Source: CAITJF01 sp032654645
GTDB lineage: Bacteria > Pseudomonadota > Gammaproteobacteria > Burkholderiales > Gallionellaceae
Assembly (NCBI GenBank): GCA_032654645.1
Contig: JAULAW010000015.1
Location: forward strand, 186,001 to 250,000
Reading direction: 5' to 3'
Length of the DNA: 64,000 bases
Positions 7,842 to 16,195 of the stretch are shown in pieces (position 1 is the stretch's first letter; each line of letters opens with the position of its first letter). The notes below the pieces were generated by a model. The model had not been told where the DNA came from. It saw only the letters and a list, made by a program, of their open reading frames with translations, and ran no database searches. The position numbers and the translations under genes are program-made.

Positions 7842-9113
7842 ATGGTTCCTCATCTCGCTACTGCCCTTAACGGCCCGCTGCTGAATCTCGAACAGCGCAT
7901 ACTCAACTCCCAGCCCGCCATCGAGCACTGGTTCCGCACCCAATGGCTGGAGCACACCATCCCGTTCTATACCTCGGTGGATTTGCGCAATAGCGGTTTC
8001 AAGCTGGCTCCGGTAGATACCAACCTGTTCCCTGGCGGGTTTAACAACCTGAACCCGGATTTCCTGCCGCTGTGCGTGCAGGCGGCACAGAGCGCCATCG
8101 AAAAAATCTGCCCGGAAGCGCGCGGTGTGTTACTGATCCCGGAGAACCATACGCGCAACCAGTATTATTTGCAGAATGTCGGGCAGCTTGCACTGATTCT
8201 CAAACAGGCAGGGTTGAAAGTACGCATCGGCAGCATGCTTCCAGAAATTACCGAACCCACTGCAATTCAACTTCCGCTTGGCGGCGCGCTGATGCTGGAG
8301 CCGCTGGTGCGGCGCGGTCGCCGGCTCGGCCTGGAGGATTTCGATCCGTGCGTGGTGCTGCTCAACAACGACCTTTCCGCCGGGGTGCCGGATATCCTGC
8401 AGAATCTGGAACAGAACGTGCTGCCGCCACTGGTTGCGGGCTGGACCACGCGCCGCAAATCGGGCCATTTTGCCGTCTATGATCGCGTTGCCGCAGAATT
8501 CAGCAAGCTGCTCGGTATTGATCCATGGCTGATCAATCCCTATTTCGCCACCTGCGGCAAGATTGATTTCCGGCAACGCACCGGTGATGAATGCCTGGCG
8601 GTACAGGTGGACAACATCCTGCAAAAAATGCGCTTGAAATATGCCGAATATGGCGTGAAAGAACCTCCCTTCGTGATCGTCAAGGCGGATGCCGGCACAT
8701 ATGGTATGGGTATCATGACCGTGAAGGATGCCAGCGAAGTACGCGACCTCAACCGCAATCAACGCAAAAAAATGGCAGTGGTGAAAGAAGGTCTAGAGGT
8801 GCACGACGTGCTGGTGCAGGAAGGCGTGTACACCTTTGAAAGCATCAACGATGCGGTGGCCGAACCGGTGGTGTACATGGTTGACCATTTCGTGGTGGGT
8901 GGCTTTTACCGCGTGCATACCGAACGCGGTGTGGACGAGAACCTCAACGCACCCGGCATGCATTTCGTGCCGCTGGCGTTTGAGAGCAGTTGCACCTTGC
9001 CCAATCCAGATTTTGCACCGGACGACATGCCCAACCGTTTCTACGCCTACGGCGTGGTGGCGCGGCTGGCGCTGTTGGCAGCGGCGGTGGAACTGGAGGA
9101 AATGGAAGCGTGA
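7842..9113 (+). CDS. gshA: Glutamate-cysteine ligase, ferrooxidans-type
   Basis: It makes gamma-glutamylcysteine, the first step of glutathione synthesis. The 423-residue protein belongs to the proteobacterial family first described from Acidithiobacillus ferrooxidans, unrelated in sequence to E. coli GshA. Recognisable stretches include PFYTSVDLRNSGFKLAPVD, TNLFPGGFNNL, IVKADAGTYGMGIMTV and VHDVLVQEGVYTFE, with an ATP-grasp-like C-terminal half. gshB often follows it; here an ApbE gene does instead. Its TGA overlaps an ATG that is in frame with apbE, hinting that apbE was once translationally coupled to it. Confidence 0.9.
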   Translation: MVPHLATALNGPLLNLEQRILNSQPAIEHWFRTQWLEHTIPFYTSVDLRNSGFKLAPVDTNLFPGGFNNLNPDFLPLCVQAAQSAIEKICPEARGVLLIPENHTRNQYYLQNVGQLALILKQAGLKVRIGSMLPEITEPTAIQLPLGGALMLEPLVRRGRRLGLEDFDPCVVLLNNDLSAGVPDILQNLEQNVLPPLVAGWTTRRKSGHFAVYDRVAAEFSKLLGIDPWLINPYFATCGKIDFRQRTGDECLAVQVDNILQKMRLKYAEYGVKEPPFVIVKADAGTYGMGIMTVKDASEVRDLNRNQRKKMAVVKEGLEVHDVLVQEGVYTFESINDAVAEPVVYMVDHFVVGGFYRVHTERGVDENLNAPGMHFVPLAFESSCTLPNPDFAPDDMPNRFYAYGVVARLALLAAAVELEEMEA

Positions 9114-9138
9114 TGCCGGTGGTTCCTTCAGTCGGCAT

Positions 9139-9222
9139 GTCATTCCCGCGCAGACGGGAATCCAGTCAATCAAAAAGGTATTTTTTATTAACCCGCTGGA
9201 TTCCCGCCTGCGCGGGAATGAC
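9139..9222. repeat. 84-bp dRS3-like inverted-repeat element at the start of apbE
   Basis: Two 27-bp units in inverted orientation (9139-9165 and 9196-9222) differ at one base and enclose a 30-bp AT-rich spacer. Each unit has ATTCCC-N8-GGGAAT as its core, flanked by GTC and CCAG. The whole is 84 bp, a multiple of three, and lies in frame in the extended apbE reading frame. It looks like a MITE-type insertion. The ATG within GGGAATGAC of its right end is the best apbE start. Related copies are at 11.0 and 19.06 kb. Confidence 0.8.
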
Positions 9223-10288
9223 AGCTTATTGCGGTTTGCGCTTTGTCATTTTGAGCGCAGCCCTTTTTCTTGCCGCCTGCTCCAGCAAGGAACCCCCGAC
9301 TTATCAGGAACAGGGTTATGTGTTCGGCACACTGGTGGAAGTCAGTGTGTATGGCGAAGATGAAGCGCGCGCCAGGCAAGCCGTCACGCAGGTGATGCAG
9401 GAATTTCAGCGCATGCACGATTTGCTGCATGCCTGGAAGCCCAGCGCGCTGAACGAGTTGAACGTCGCCTTTGCCAAAGGCGAGAGCCGGGAGGTTGTGT
9501 CCGAGCTTGCCGCCATGCTGAAGGATGCCACACAAATTTCCGCGCAATCCGATGGGCTGTTCAACCCGGCAATCGGCGGCCTGGTCAAACTCTGGGGCTT
9601 TCACGCCGATGAGTACAAGGCGGCATTGCCGGATGAGAAACAGCTTGCCTTGCTGGTTGCGGCGAATCCGCAGATGAGCGATATCATCCTCTCCCCTGGC
9701 CCCTCTCATTCTGGCGAACGAGGGGAATTAGTGCGGAGCAGCAACAAGGCGGTGCAGCTCGATCTCGGCGGCTATGCCAAAGGCTATGCGTTGGATCGTG
9801 CTGTCGAATTACTGAAGCGGCAAGGCATCCGCAACGCGTTAATCAACATCGGCGGAAATGTGCTGGCGCTGGGTGCGCACGGTGAGCGCAATTGGCGCAT
9901 CGGTATCCAGCATCCGCGCAAACCGGGGCCAATCGCCACGCTGGAATTGCATGACGGCGAAGCCATCGGTACGTCGGGCGATTACCAGCGTTATTTTGAA
10001 TTCGGCGGCAAGCGCTATTGCCACCTGATTGACCCGCGCAGCGGCAGGCCGGTGCAGGCCGTGCAGGCCGTTACCGTGCTGACGCATGGCGAACACGCGG
10101 GCGTGTTGTCCGATGCCAGCTCCAAACCGCTATTCATTTCAGGCAGCGCGGGCTGGCGCAACGCCGCGCAAAAAATGGGCATCACCGAAGCGCTGCTGAT
10201 TGATGGCGATGGCGCGGTGCATCTCACCGCTGCCATGCAGAAACGGCTAGAATTCATGGATAAAGGAACGGTTCAAAAAATCGAATAG
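9218..10288 (+). CDS. apbE: FAD:protein FMN transferase ApbE, lipoprotein
   Basis: ApbE covalently attaches FMN to Thr residues of exported flavoproteins such as NqrB/NqrC and RnfG, outside the inner membrane. A lipoprotein signal (FVILSAALFLAAC, lipobox LAAC) precedes the domain. Family motifs seen are YVFGTLVEVSVYG, FNPAIGGLVKLWGF, VQLDLGGYAKGYALD, NIGGNVLALG and HLIDPRSGRPV. The start is unusual: ATG 9218 lies inside a dRS3-like element. The frame is also open back to an ATG overlapping the gshA stop (9113), but that would place about 50 residues before the signal. A degenerate REP-like palindrome adds roughly a dozen residues (SPGPSHSGERGE) inside the protein. No nqr or rnf target gene is in the window. 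Confidence 0.9.
   Translation: MTAYCGLRFVILSAALFLAACSSKEPPTYQEQGYVFGTLVEVSVYGEDEARARQAVTQVMQEFQRMHDLLHAWKPSALNELNVAFAKGESREVVSELAAMLKDATQISAQSDGLFNPAIGGLVKLWGFHADEYKAALPDEKQLALLVAANPQMSDIILSPGPSHSGERGELVRSSNKAVQLDLGGYAKGYALDRAVELLKRQGIRNALINIGGNVLALGAHGERNWRIGIQHPRKPGPIATLELHDGEAIGTSGDYQRYFEFGGKRYCHLIDPRSGRPVQAVQAVTVLTHGEHAGVLSDASSKPLFISGSAGWRNAAQKMGITEALLIDGDGAVHLTAAMQKRLEFMDKGTVQKIE
9691..9725. repeat. Degenerate REP-like palindrome inside apbE
   Basis: CTCCCCTGGCCCCTCTC is followed by GAGGGG, giving a CCCCTC/GAGGGG stem with a 14-nt loop. In protein it encodes SPGPSHSGERGE between two conserved ApbE segments, where relatives as I recall them have no such insert. It resembles the CCCTCACCCC/GGGAGAGGG family elsewhere in the window but has decayed, so assignment to that family is tentative. 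Confidence 0.45.
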
Positions 10289-10308
10289 CCAGGAAGGAGT
10301 AGCTGAAT

Positions 10309-10737
10309 GTGATCGGGATTTTATTGGTGACCCACAACGGTTTGGGCGATAGCCTGGTGGATTGTGTGCGGCATGTTCTGGGCTATGTGCCGACCAACCT
10401 CAACGTGCTGCCGGTGCAGGCGGATGATGATCCTCAGCGCAAGGAAGACGAAGGGCGCGCGCTCATCGCGCAACTGGACACGGGCAACGGGGTGCTGCTG
10501 CTTTCAGACATGTTCGGCGCAACGCCGTGCAACATCGCGCGGCGGCTATTTCAGCCGGGCCGCGTGGAGGGCGTGTGCGGGGTGAACCTGCCGATGCTGT
10601 TGCGCGCGGTGTGCCACGGCAACAAACCGTTGGCGGAAGCAGCGCAAATGGCGCTGCAAAGCGGGCGTAACTGCATCCTTACAATGAATTCAGATTCGGG
10701 AAGCTGCGATGTTGCAACAGGATGCGCTGATAATTAA
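10309..10737 (+). CDS. PTS EIIA component, mannose (PTS-EIIA-4) type
   Basis: The 142-residue cytoplasmic protein is of the mannose-family IIA type. H9 in LLVTHNGLG is the expected phosphorylation site, and LLLSDMFGATPCNIA is the second family signature. It starts with GTG preceded by a strong AGGAAGGAG. Its 3' end overlaps the HPr gene by 29 bases, so the two are translationally linked. No EIIB, EIIC or EIID permease gene is nearby. With HPr and EI following, this is the truncated betaproteobacterial PTS thought to sense phosphoenolpyruvate and regulate rather than import sugar (an inference from the family). Confidence 0.9.
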   Translation: MIGILLVTHNGLGDSLVDCVRHVLGYVPTNLNVLPVQADDDPQRKEDEGRALIAQLDTGNGVLLLSDMFGATPCNIARRLFQPGRVEGVCGVNLPMLLRAVCHGNKPLAEAAQMALQSGRNCILTMNSDSGSCDVATGCADN

Positions 10738-10978
10738 CAAGCTGGGACTGCATGCGCGAGCCTCGGCCAAACTGACCCAGGCCGCTTCGCGGTTTCCTTG
10801 CGAGGTATGGGTGTCGCGCGCCGGGCGGCGCGTGAATGCAAAAAGCATCATGGGGGTGATGATGCTGGCCGCCGCCAAGGGCAGCACCATCAATATTGAA
10901 ACCAGCGGCGAGCAGGAGCAGGAAGCGATGGATGTGCTGCTGGCCCTGATCAACGATTATTTTGGAGAAGGCGAGTAA
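10709..10978 (+). CDS. ptsH: Phosphocarrier protein HPr
   Basis: HPr relays phosphate from EI to EIIA. The 89-residue protein has the active H15 in NKLGLHARASAKL and the regulatory S46 in NAKSIMGVMMLAA, the site used by HPr kinase in bacteria that have it. The start lies 29 bases inside the EIIA gene, with GGGAAG upstream. An 80-bp inverted-repeat element separates it from ptsI. hprK is not in the window. Confidence 0.95.
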   Translation: MLQQDALIINKLGLHARASAKLTQAASRFPCEVWVSRAGRRVNAKSIMGVMMLAAAKGSTINIETSGEQEQEAMDVLLALINDYFGEGE

Positions 10979-11002
10979 TGAACCCGAACAACCCATTAAC
11001 CC

Positions 11003-11082
11003 GTCATTCCCTCGCTGCGTGTGTTGTTGCGGCTTCAGCCGTTTACAACCGCATACCCCTTGCGGGTGCAGGCGGGAATGAC
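11003..11082. repeat. dRS3-like element between HPr and EI genes
   Basis: The stretch is bounded by GTCATTCCC and its inverse GGGAATGAC, the same termini as the 84-bp element at 9.1 kb. Its right half (GCGGGTGCAGGCGGGAATGAC) resembles a unit, while the interior differs. It fills most of the 133-bp gap in an otherwise tight pts operon. It may be a decayed insertion of the same element family. Confidence 0.55.
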
Positions 11083-11111
11083 GCTGTCTTCGGTCTGACG
11101 GACTATCTGAA

Positions 11112-12836
11112 ATGAACTTCACCCTGCACGGCATCCCGGTCTCCAGCGGCATCGCCATCGGCCGCGCCCACCTCGTTTCGCACACCTCACTGGAAGTGGC
11201 GCATTACGTGCTGCCCAAGCGCCTGGTGCAGGAGGAAGTGGCGCGCTTCGATACCGCGCTGGCGGCCACGCGCAAAGAATTGACCGCTTTGCGCGCCAAT
11301 CGCCCGCAGCAGGCGGCTGCCGAGTTCGACGCCTTTCTCGAGCTGCACTTGATGATACTCGACGATGATCACATCAGCCGCGCGCCGCGCGAAATGATCG
11401 AGCGCGAACAGTGCAATGCGGAATGGGCGCTCAAGGTGCAGATGGATGATTTGGCCGCACACTTCGAAGCGTTCGAGGATGCCTATCTGCGCGAACGCAA
11501 AACAGACGTGATGCAGGTAGTGGAACGTGTGCTCAAGGCGCTCACCGGCCAGGCAGGCCATGCGCCACCGGTTACCCATCATGATGTGAGCACGATCCTG
11601 GTGGCGCACGATGTCAGCCCGGCTGACCTGATTCAACTCAAACCGCAACAATTTTCCGCCATCCTCACCGACCTGGGCGGCGCCACATCGCACACCGCCA
11701 TCATCGCGCGCGGCCTCAACACCCCCTGTGTGGTCGGCCTGCACCATGCGCGCGAGCTCCTGCGCGAGAATGACATGCTCATTGTGGATGGTGCGCAGGG
11801 TGTCATCATCGTCAATCCGGACCGGCATATCCTCGCCGAATACAAGCTGCGCCAAAACCAGTATGAGCAGGATCGGCAGAAGCTCAAGCTTCTCAGGACC
11901 ATGCGCTCCGACACGCTGGACGGCACGCACATCGAACTGCACGCCAACATCGAGCTGCCGCATGACCTGGCGGAGGTGAAAGAAAACGGCGCCACCGGAA
12001 TCGGTTTGTTCCGCAGCGAATTCTTGTTCCTCAACCGCGACGAACTGCCGGATGAAGATGAGCAATTCGAAGCCTACCGCACCGTGGCGGAAGGGATGAA
12101 AGGGTTGCCGGTAACCATCCGCACTTTCGATCTTGGCGCGGACAAACAGTTAAAAGACGCAAAGCGCGTCGCCAGCAACCCGGCGCTGGGATTGCGCGCC
12201 ATTCGCCTGTGCCTGGCCGAACCGCAATTGTTCCGCACCCAGTTGCGCGCGCTGCTGCGCGCCTCGCACTACGGAAATGTAAAAATACTGGTGCCCATGT
12301 TATCCGGCGCAGCGGAAATCAACATGACGCTGCAATTCGTCGCCGCCGCCAAACAGGGCTTGGACAGGGAGGGTATTCCCTATAACCGCGAAGTGCCGAT
12401 AGGTGGCATGATCGAAATTCCAGCAGCCGCGCTGGCGCTCAATGTGTTCACCCGGAAACTGGACTTCCTCTCCATCGGCACCAACGACCTGATCCAGTAC
12501 ACCCTGGCAATAGACCGCACCGACGAGGAAGTGGCGCACCTGTATGACCCGCTGCACCCCGCCGTGCTGCTCCTGCTGGCGCATGTCATCAATGGCGCGA
12601 ACAAGGCCGGCATACCGGTTTCGGTGTGCGGCGAAATGGCCGGTGACCTTGCCTACACGCGCCTGCTGCTCGGTCTCGGCTTGCGCCAGTTCTCCATGAA
12701 CCCGGCGCAACTGCTCGGCGCCAAACAGCGCGTGCTCACCACCAGCCTGCCGGAAATTGCACCGCTCACGCAGAAAATTCTGCGCGCGGATGACCCGATG
12801 AAAATCCGCGAGTTGCTGGACAGACTGAATGCGTGA
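11112..12836 (+). CDS. ptsI: Phosphoenolpyruvate-protein phosphotransferase (EI)
   Basis: EI takes phosphate from phosphoenolpyruvate and passes it to HPr. The 574-residue protein has the N-terminal HPr-binding domain, the swivelling domain with active H194 in GGATSHTAIIARG, and the C-terminal TIM barrel with PEP-binding LFRSEFLF, SIGTNDLIQYTLA and the catalytic Cys in VSVCGEMAGD. The length is typical. It completes the EIIA-HPr-EI set. The ATG sits 11 bases after a TGA in the spacer and has no strong ribosome site. Confidence 0.97.
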   Translation: MNFTLHGIPVSSGIAIGRAHLVSHTSLEVAHYVLPKRLVQEEVARFDTALAATRKELTALRANRPQQAAAEFDAFLELHLMILDDDHISRAPREMIEREQCNAEWALKVQMDDLAAHFEAFEDAYLRERKTDVMQVVERVLKALTGQAGHAPPVTHHDVSTILVAHDVSPADLIQLKPQQFSAILTDLGGATSHTAIIARGLNTPCVVGLHHARELLRENDMLIVDGAQGVIIVNPDRHILAEYKLRQNQYEQDRQKLKLLRTMRSDTLDGTHIELHANIELPHDLAEVKENGATGIGLFRSEFLFLNRDELPDEDEQFEAYRTVAEGMKGLPVTIRTFDLGADKQLKDAKRVASNPALGLRAIRLCLAEPQLFRTQLRALLRASHYGNVKILVPMLSGAAEINMTLQFVAAAKQGLDREGIPYNREVPIGGMIEIPAAALALNVFTRKLDFLSIGTNDLIQYTLAIDRTDEEVAHLYDPLHPAVLLLLAHVINGANKAGIPVSVCGEMAGDLAYTRLLLGLGLRQFSMNPAQLLGAKQRVLTTSLPEIAPLTQKILRADDPMKIRELLDRLNA

Positions 12837-12860
12837 GCAACCGCTGATCGGGCTCTGCGC

Positions 12861-12866
12861 TATAAT
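12861..12866 (+). promoter_or_regulatory. Possible metX -10 box
   Basis: A perfect TATAAT lies 26 bases before the metX ATG in the 56-bp spacer after ptsI. No good -35 hexamer is seen 16-18 bases upstream, so this is only a candidate. Confidence 0.35.
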
Positions 12867-12892
12867 CGCGCCAAATCTTACTTGGCCCTGCA

Positions 12893-14035
12893 ATGCCCCA
12901 TAGTCCCCATTCTGTTGGCGCAGTCAGCGCACAGCGCGCGCAATTTGACACCCCGCTTGCATTCATGAGCGGTGCAGTGTTGCCGTGCTACGAACTGGTG
13001 TATGAAACCTATGGCAGGCTGAACAGCGACAAATCCAACGCCATCCTGGTGTGCCATGCGTTATCCGGCCACCATCACGTCGCGGGTTATTACGCCGACG
13101 ATCCGAAAAACACGGGCTGGTGGGACACCATGATCGGCCCCGGCAAACCTGTCGATACCAATAAATTTTTCGTTATCGGCCTGAACAATCTGGGCGGTTG
13201 CCACGGCTCCACCGGGCCATCGAGCATCAATCCGGAAACCGGCCAGCCGTATGGCGCGGGCTTTCCGGTAGTGACGGTGGAAGACTGGGTCGAGTCGCAG
13301 GCGCGCCTGGCCGACCTGCTCGGCATCCGGCAGTTCGCCGCCGTGATGGGTGGCAGCCTGGGCGGGATGCAGGCGTTGCAGTGGTCGCTGTCGTATCCCG
13401 GGCGCGTGCGCCACGTGCTGGCAATCGCCACCGCGCCGCGCCTGACCGCGCAGAACATCGCGTTCAACGATGTGGCGCGCAGCGCCATTCTGACCGACCC
13501 GGATTTCCACGGCGGCAATTTCTACGAACATGGTGTAGTGCCTACACGCGGCCTGCGCCTGGCGCGCATGCTGGGACATATCACCTACCTTTCGGATGAC
13601 GCGATGGCGGACAAATTCGGGCGCGAGTTGCTTTCGGGCAAGCTCAGCTACGGCTACGACATCGAATTCGAAATCGAGTCTTACCTGCGCTATCAGGGCG
13701 ACAAATTCGCCGCCTATTTCGATGCCAACACCTATTTGTTGATGACCAAGGCGCTGGATTACTTCGATCCGGCGCGCGAGTACAACGACGATCTGGACAA
13801 GGCATTCGCCGTTGCACGCGCGAATTTTCTGGTGCTGTCGTTCACCACCGACTGGCGTTTCTCGCCGGAGCGTTCGCGTGCCGTCGTCCATGCGCTGCTG
13901 CACAACCGCCTGAACGTGAGTTACGGCGAAATCACCTCGACGCACGGGCACGATTCATTCCTAATGCAGCACACGCATTACCACGAGGTGATGCGCGCTT
14001 ACCTCAATAATGTCAGCCGCGAGTTTGCCGCATGA
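12893..14035 (+). CDS. metX: Homoserine O-acyltransferase MetX
   Basis: This alpha/beta-hydrolase-fold enzyme activates homoserine for methionine synthesis. The nucleophile is Ser in GGSLGGMQALQW. The acid is Asp in FTTDWRFSP and the base His in THGHDSFL. NLGGCHGSTGPSSINP is the other family block. The 380-residue length is normal. Whether acetyl-CoA or succinyl-CoA is the donor cannot be read with confidence; many betaproteobacterial MetX proteins are annotated as succinyltransferases. It overlaps metW by 4 bases (ATGA), the classic metXW pair. Confidence 0.95.
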   Translation: MPHSPHSVGAVSAQRAQFDTPLAFMSGAVLPCYELVYETYGRLNSDKSNAILVCHALSGHHHVAGYYADDPKNTGWWDTMIGPGKPVDTNKFFVIGLNNLGGCHGSTGPSSINPETGQPYGAGFPVVTVEDWVESQARLADLLGIRQFAAVMGGSLGGMQALQWSLSYPGRVRHVLAIATAPRLTAQNIAFNDVARSAILTDPDFHGGNFYEHGVVPTRGLRLARMLGHITYLSDDAMADKFGRELLSGKLSYGYDIEFEIESYLRYQGDKFAAYFDANTYLLMTKALDYFDPAREYNDDLDKAFAVARANFLVLSFTTDWRFSPERSRAVVHALLHNRLNVSYGEITSTHGHDSFLMQHTHYHEVMRAYLNNVSREFAA

Positions 14036-14646
14036 GCACGCACGACCGCTACGCCCTCGCTGCCACTCGCCCGGATTTTGCCGCCATCGCGGCGTGTATT
14101 CCGCAAGGCGCTTCCGTGCTCGATCTCGGTTGCGGCGACGGCAGCCTGCTGCGTTACCTGAATGACACGCGCAAGGTGCGCGGCTACGGCGTGGAGATTG
14201 ACGACCTCGATATCGTGGCATGCATCCAGAACGGCGTGAACGTGATCCAGGGCGATCTGGAATCCGGGCTTTCCGGCTTCGAGAGCGAAGCCTTCGATTT
14301 CGTTATCCTGTCGCAAACGCTGCAAGCCACGCGCCACACCGAGCCGCTGATGCAGGAAATGCTGCGTGTGGGACGCGAAGGCATCGTCAGTTTCCCCAAC
14401 TTTGGCTACTGGCGCAACCGACTCAATGTGCTGCGCGGCAACATGCCTGTGTCCAAAGACCTGCCCTACCAGTGGTATGACACGCCCAACGTGCACCTGT
14501 GCACGCTGCACGACTTCGAGGCCTTCTGCGCCGATCATCGCGTGCACATCCTGGAACGCCGCGTAATGACCGGCGATAGCGAAGTTCACCTGTTGCCCAA
14601 CTTGCTCGGCAGCATGGCGGTGTATCGCTTCAAGCGCGCCGGGTAG
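14032..14646 (+). CDS. metW: Methionine biosynthesis protein MetW
   Basis: A class I SAM-methyltransferase-fold protein of 204 residues found with MetX and needed for full MetX function in several proteobacteria. The SAM motif is VLDLGCGDGSLL, followed by VRGYGVEIDD and VILSQTLQATRH, and the family block VSFPNFGYWRNRL is intact. It starts within the metX stop. In relatives ampG often follows; here an accessory island of about 4.5 kb intervenes and ampG appears at 19.1 kb. Confidence 0.95.
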   Translation: MSTHDRYALAATRPDFAAIAACIPQGASVLDLGCGDGSLLRYLNDTRKVRGYGVEIDDLDIVACIQNGVNVIQGDLESGLSGFESEAFDFVILSQTLQATRHTEPLMQEMLRVGREGIVSFPNFGYWRNRLNVLRGNMPVSKDLPYQWYDTPNVHLCTLHDFEAFCADHRVHILERRVMTGDSEVHLLPNLLGSMAVYRFKRAG

Positions 14647-14725
14647 GATCGCGATTTATCGCACCTTTTTTGATAAACTTCCCTCGGCTTCTCATTTTTC
14701 AGCAGGCTGGCTTGTATAAACAATG

Positions 14726-14754
14726 TTGACACATCGTGTGCGCCCCCATAAACT
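14726..14754 (+). promoter_or_regulatory. Sigma70-type promoter for the mazEF-like pair
   Basis: TTGACA (14726-14731), a 17-bp spacer and TAAACT (14749-14754) lie 30 bases upstream of the antitoxin ATG. The -35 is perfect and the spacing ideal. It marks the start of a unit independent of metXW. Confidence 0.65.
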
Positions 14755-14784
14755 GCGGAAATCAAATTGTGAAAGGCGCTCATC

Positions 14785-15027
14785 ATGAAAGTCATCGTAA
14801 AAAAATGGGGCAATAGCGCGGCGGTGCGCATCCCGGCCTCTGTTATGGCGGCAGCACATGTCGCTTTGGATCAATCGGTTGAAGTGCGCGAAGAGCAGGG
14901 GCGCATCGTCATAGAGCCGGTGCGCCGCAAGACATACAAGCTGGACGAATTGCTTGGCGGCATTACGGCCAAGAACCTGCACAAACCCATCGACACAGGC
15001 GCGCCGGTCGGCAAGGAAATCTGGTAA
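14785..15027 (+). CDS. MazE/PemI-type antitoxin
   Basis: The 80-residue protein opens with an AbrB/MazE swapped-hairpin DNA-binding motif (MKVIVKKWGNSAAVRIPASV). A C-terminal tail (DELLGGITAKNLHKPIDTG) would bind and neutralise the toxin. Its stop overlaps the toxin start by one base (TAATG). Such antitoxins repress their own operon; no operator palindrome was recognised near the promoter. Confidence 0.9.
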   Translation: MKVIVKKWGNSAAVRIPASVMAAAHVALDQSVEVREEQGRIVIEPVRRKTYKLDELLGGITAKNLHKPIDTGAPVGKEIW

Positions 15028-15380
15028 TGGCGCGCCGCTTCGTTCCGGAGGCGGGCGATATAGTCTGGCTCGAATTTTCGCCGCAGGCCGGACATGAGCA
15101 AGCAGGCCACCGCCCCGCGCTGGTGCTCAGCACCGCCGCCTACAATAATAAAACCGGCACCATGCTGTGCTGCCCGATGACCACCCAAATCAAAGGCTAT
15201 CCGTTCGAAGTCATCATCCAGGCGGAAGGTGTCAGCGGCGCGGTGCTGTCCGACCAGGTCAAAAACCTGGACTGGCGCGCGCGCAAAGCCACACCAAAAG
15301 GCAAGGCATCCGATGAAGAGCTGAACGAAGTGCGCGCCAAGATTGCCGCGCTGCTGGGGGTGCGTAGCGTCGCTGCGTGA
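15027..15380 (+). CDS. MazF/PemK-type mRNA interferase toxin
   Basis: The 117-residue protein has the PemK/MazF fold signatures: PEAGDIVWLEFSPQAGHEQ, GHRPALVLS, MLCCPMTTQIKGYPFEV and SGAVLSDQVKNLDWRAR. By family it cuts single-stranded RNA at short sequences when free of its antitoxin. It is closest in pattern to ChpB-type toxins. It is directly coupled to the MazE-like gene. The 210 bp that follow, up to the next toxin-antitoxin pair, contain nothing recognisable. Confidence 0.92.
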   Translation: MARRFVPEAGDIVWLEFSPQAGHEQAGHRPALVLSTAAYNNKTGTMLCCPMTTQIKGYPFEVIIQAEGVSGAVLSDQVKNLDWRARKATPKGKASDEELNEVRAKIAALLGVRSVAA

Positions 15381-15590
15381 CGATATATTTGTCGCTTTGC
15401 GTTTGAAGTCACAAATTATGATTTCAAATTGGCGTGGTGTTCGGGGTGCGTTCGCCTCTTGTCTTCATCGAGCGGGTTGCTGAAAGATAATGCTGATGCC
15501 GCCCCATTGATTTTTAAGAAACAGGGCTTGACTGGCGATAAGACAGATGGCCTAATTGGCGCTTAATTATGAGCTGATTAAGGAGCTATT

Positions 15591-15848
15591 GTGGCAATGG
15601 AAACGATACTGTCCGACTTGTCGGTAAGCATGACGGAATTCAAGAAGAACCCCAATGAGGCGCTCAGGGAATCGGGCGGACAGGCGGTGGCTGTCCTCAG
15701 CCACAACAAGCCCGCGTTCTACATGGTGCCGCCCGACCGTTACGAAGCCATGCTGGAAGCGCTCGACGACCTGCACCTCGTGCGCGTGGTCAAGGAGCGC
15801 CTCAAACAAAAAGGCCGCGCCATCGAGGTGTCGCTGGATGACCTCTAA
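15591..15848 (+). CDS. Phd/YefM- or RelB-type antitoxin
   Basis: The 85-residue protein (SDLSVSMTEFKKNPNEAL, SHNKPAFYMVPPDRYEAM) has the Phd/YefM N-terminal DNA-binding pattern and a charged C-terminal tail. I chose the GTG start because AAGGAG lies five bases before it; the in-frame ATG two codons later is badly spaced. The gene overlaps its toxin by 11 bases. Confidence 0.88.
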   Translation: MAMETILSDLSVSMTEFKKNPNEALRESGGQAVAVLSHNKPAFYMVPPDRYEAMLEALDDLHLVRVVKERLKQKGRAIEVSLDDL

Positions 15849-16161
15849 ACCGGCAGCGCGCAAAGCGGCCACAAAATACCGCCTCAAATTTGTACCGGAC
15901 GCTTGGCGCGAATGGCAGGCGCTGGACGGCTCGATCAAGCAAGCACTCAAACCGCTGCTGGCAAAACGCCTGCAAGCCCCGCATGTACCCGGCGCGCTCC
16001 TGCACCGCGAATTGGCCGGCTGTTACAAAATCAAGCTGCTCAAGCAGGGTTGCCGTTTGGTGTATATGGTCGAAGACGGCGAACTGGTTGTGCTGGTGTT
16101 GGCGGTAGGCAAGCGTGGAGATAATGCGGCATATCGGGCGGCATCAAAACGTATTAAATAA
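15838..16161 (+). CDS. RelE/ParE-superfamily toxin
   Basis: The protein of about 107 residues has the RelE-type pattern: KFVPDAWREWQALD, a run of basic residues, LAGCYKIKLLKQGCRLVYMVED and a terminal VGKRGDNAAYRAA. RelE relatives cut mRNA on the ribosome. It begins within the antitoxin gene, giving a translationally coupled pair. The basic N-terminus (MTSKPAARKAATK) is longer than usual. The pair appears intact. Confidence 0.88.
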   Translation: MTSKPAARKAATKYRLKFVPDAWREWQALDGSIKQALKPLLAKRLQAPHVPGALLHRELAGCYKIKLLKQGCRLVYMVEDGELVVLVLAVGKRGDNAAYRAASKRIK

Positions 16162-16195
16162 TCGGCAGGGATGCTGCTTCAGAGGGAAATAACGT

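Noticed and set aside
8990..9217. N-terminal extension of apbE upstream of the lipoprotein signal
   Set aside because: It overlaps gshA and the dRS3-like element and would put more than 70 residues in front of a normal lipoprotein signal peptide.
11187..12065. 292-codon minus-strand frame opposite ptsI
   Set aside because: Shadow of the EI gene, whose active-site motifs are unambiguous.
12837..12892. SAM-type riboswitch before metX
   Set aside because: The spacer is only 56 bp and shows no conserved riboswitch core; a TATAAT box is all that is visible.
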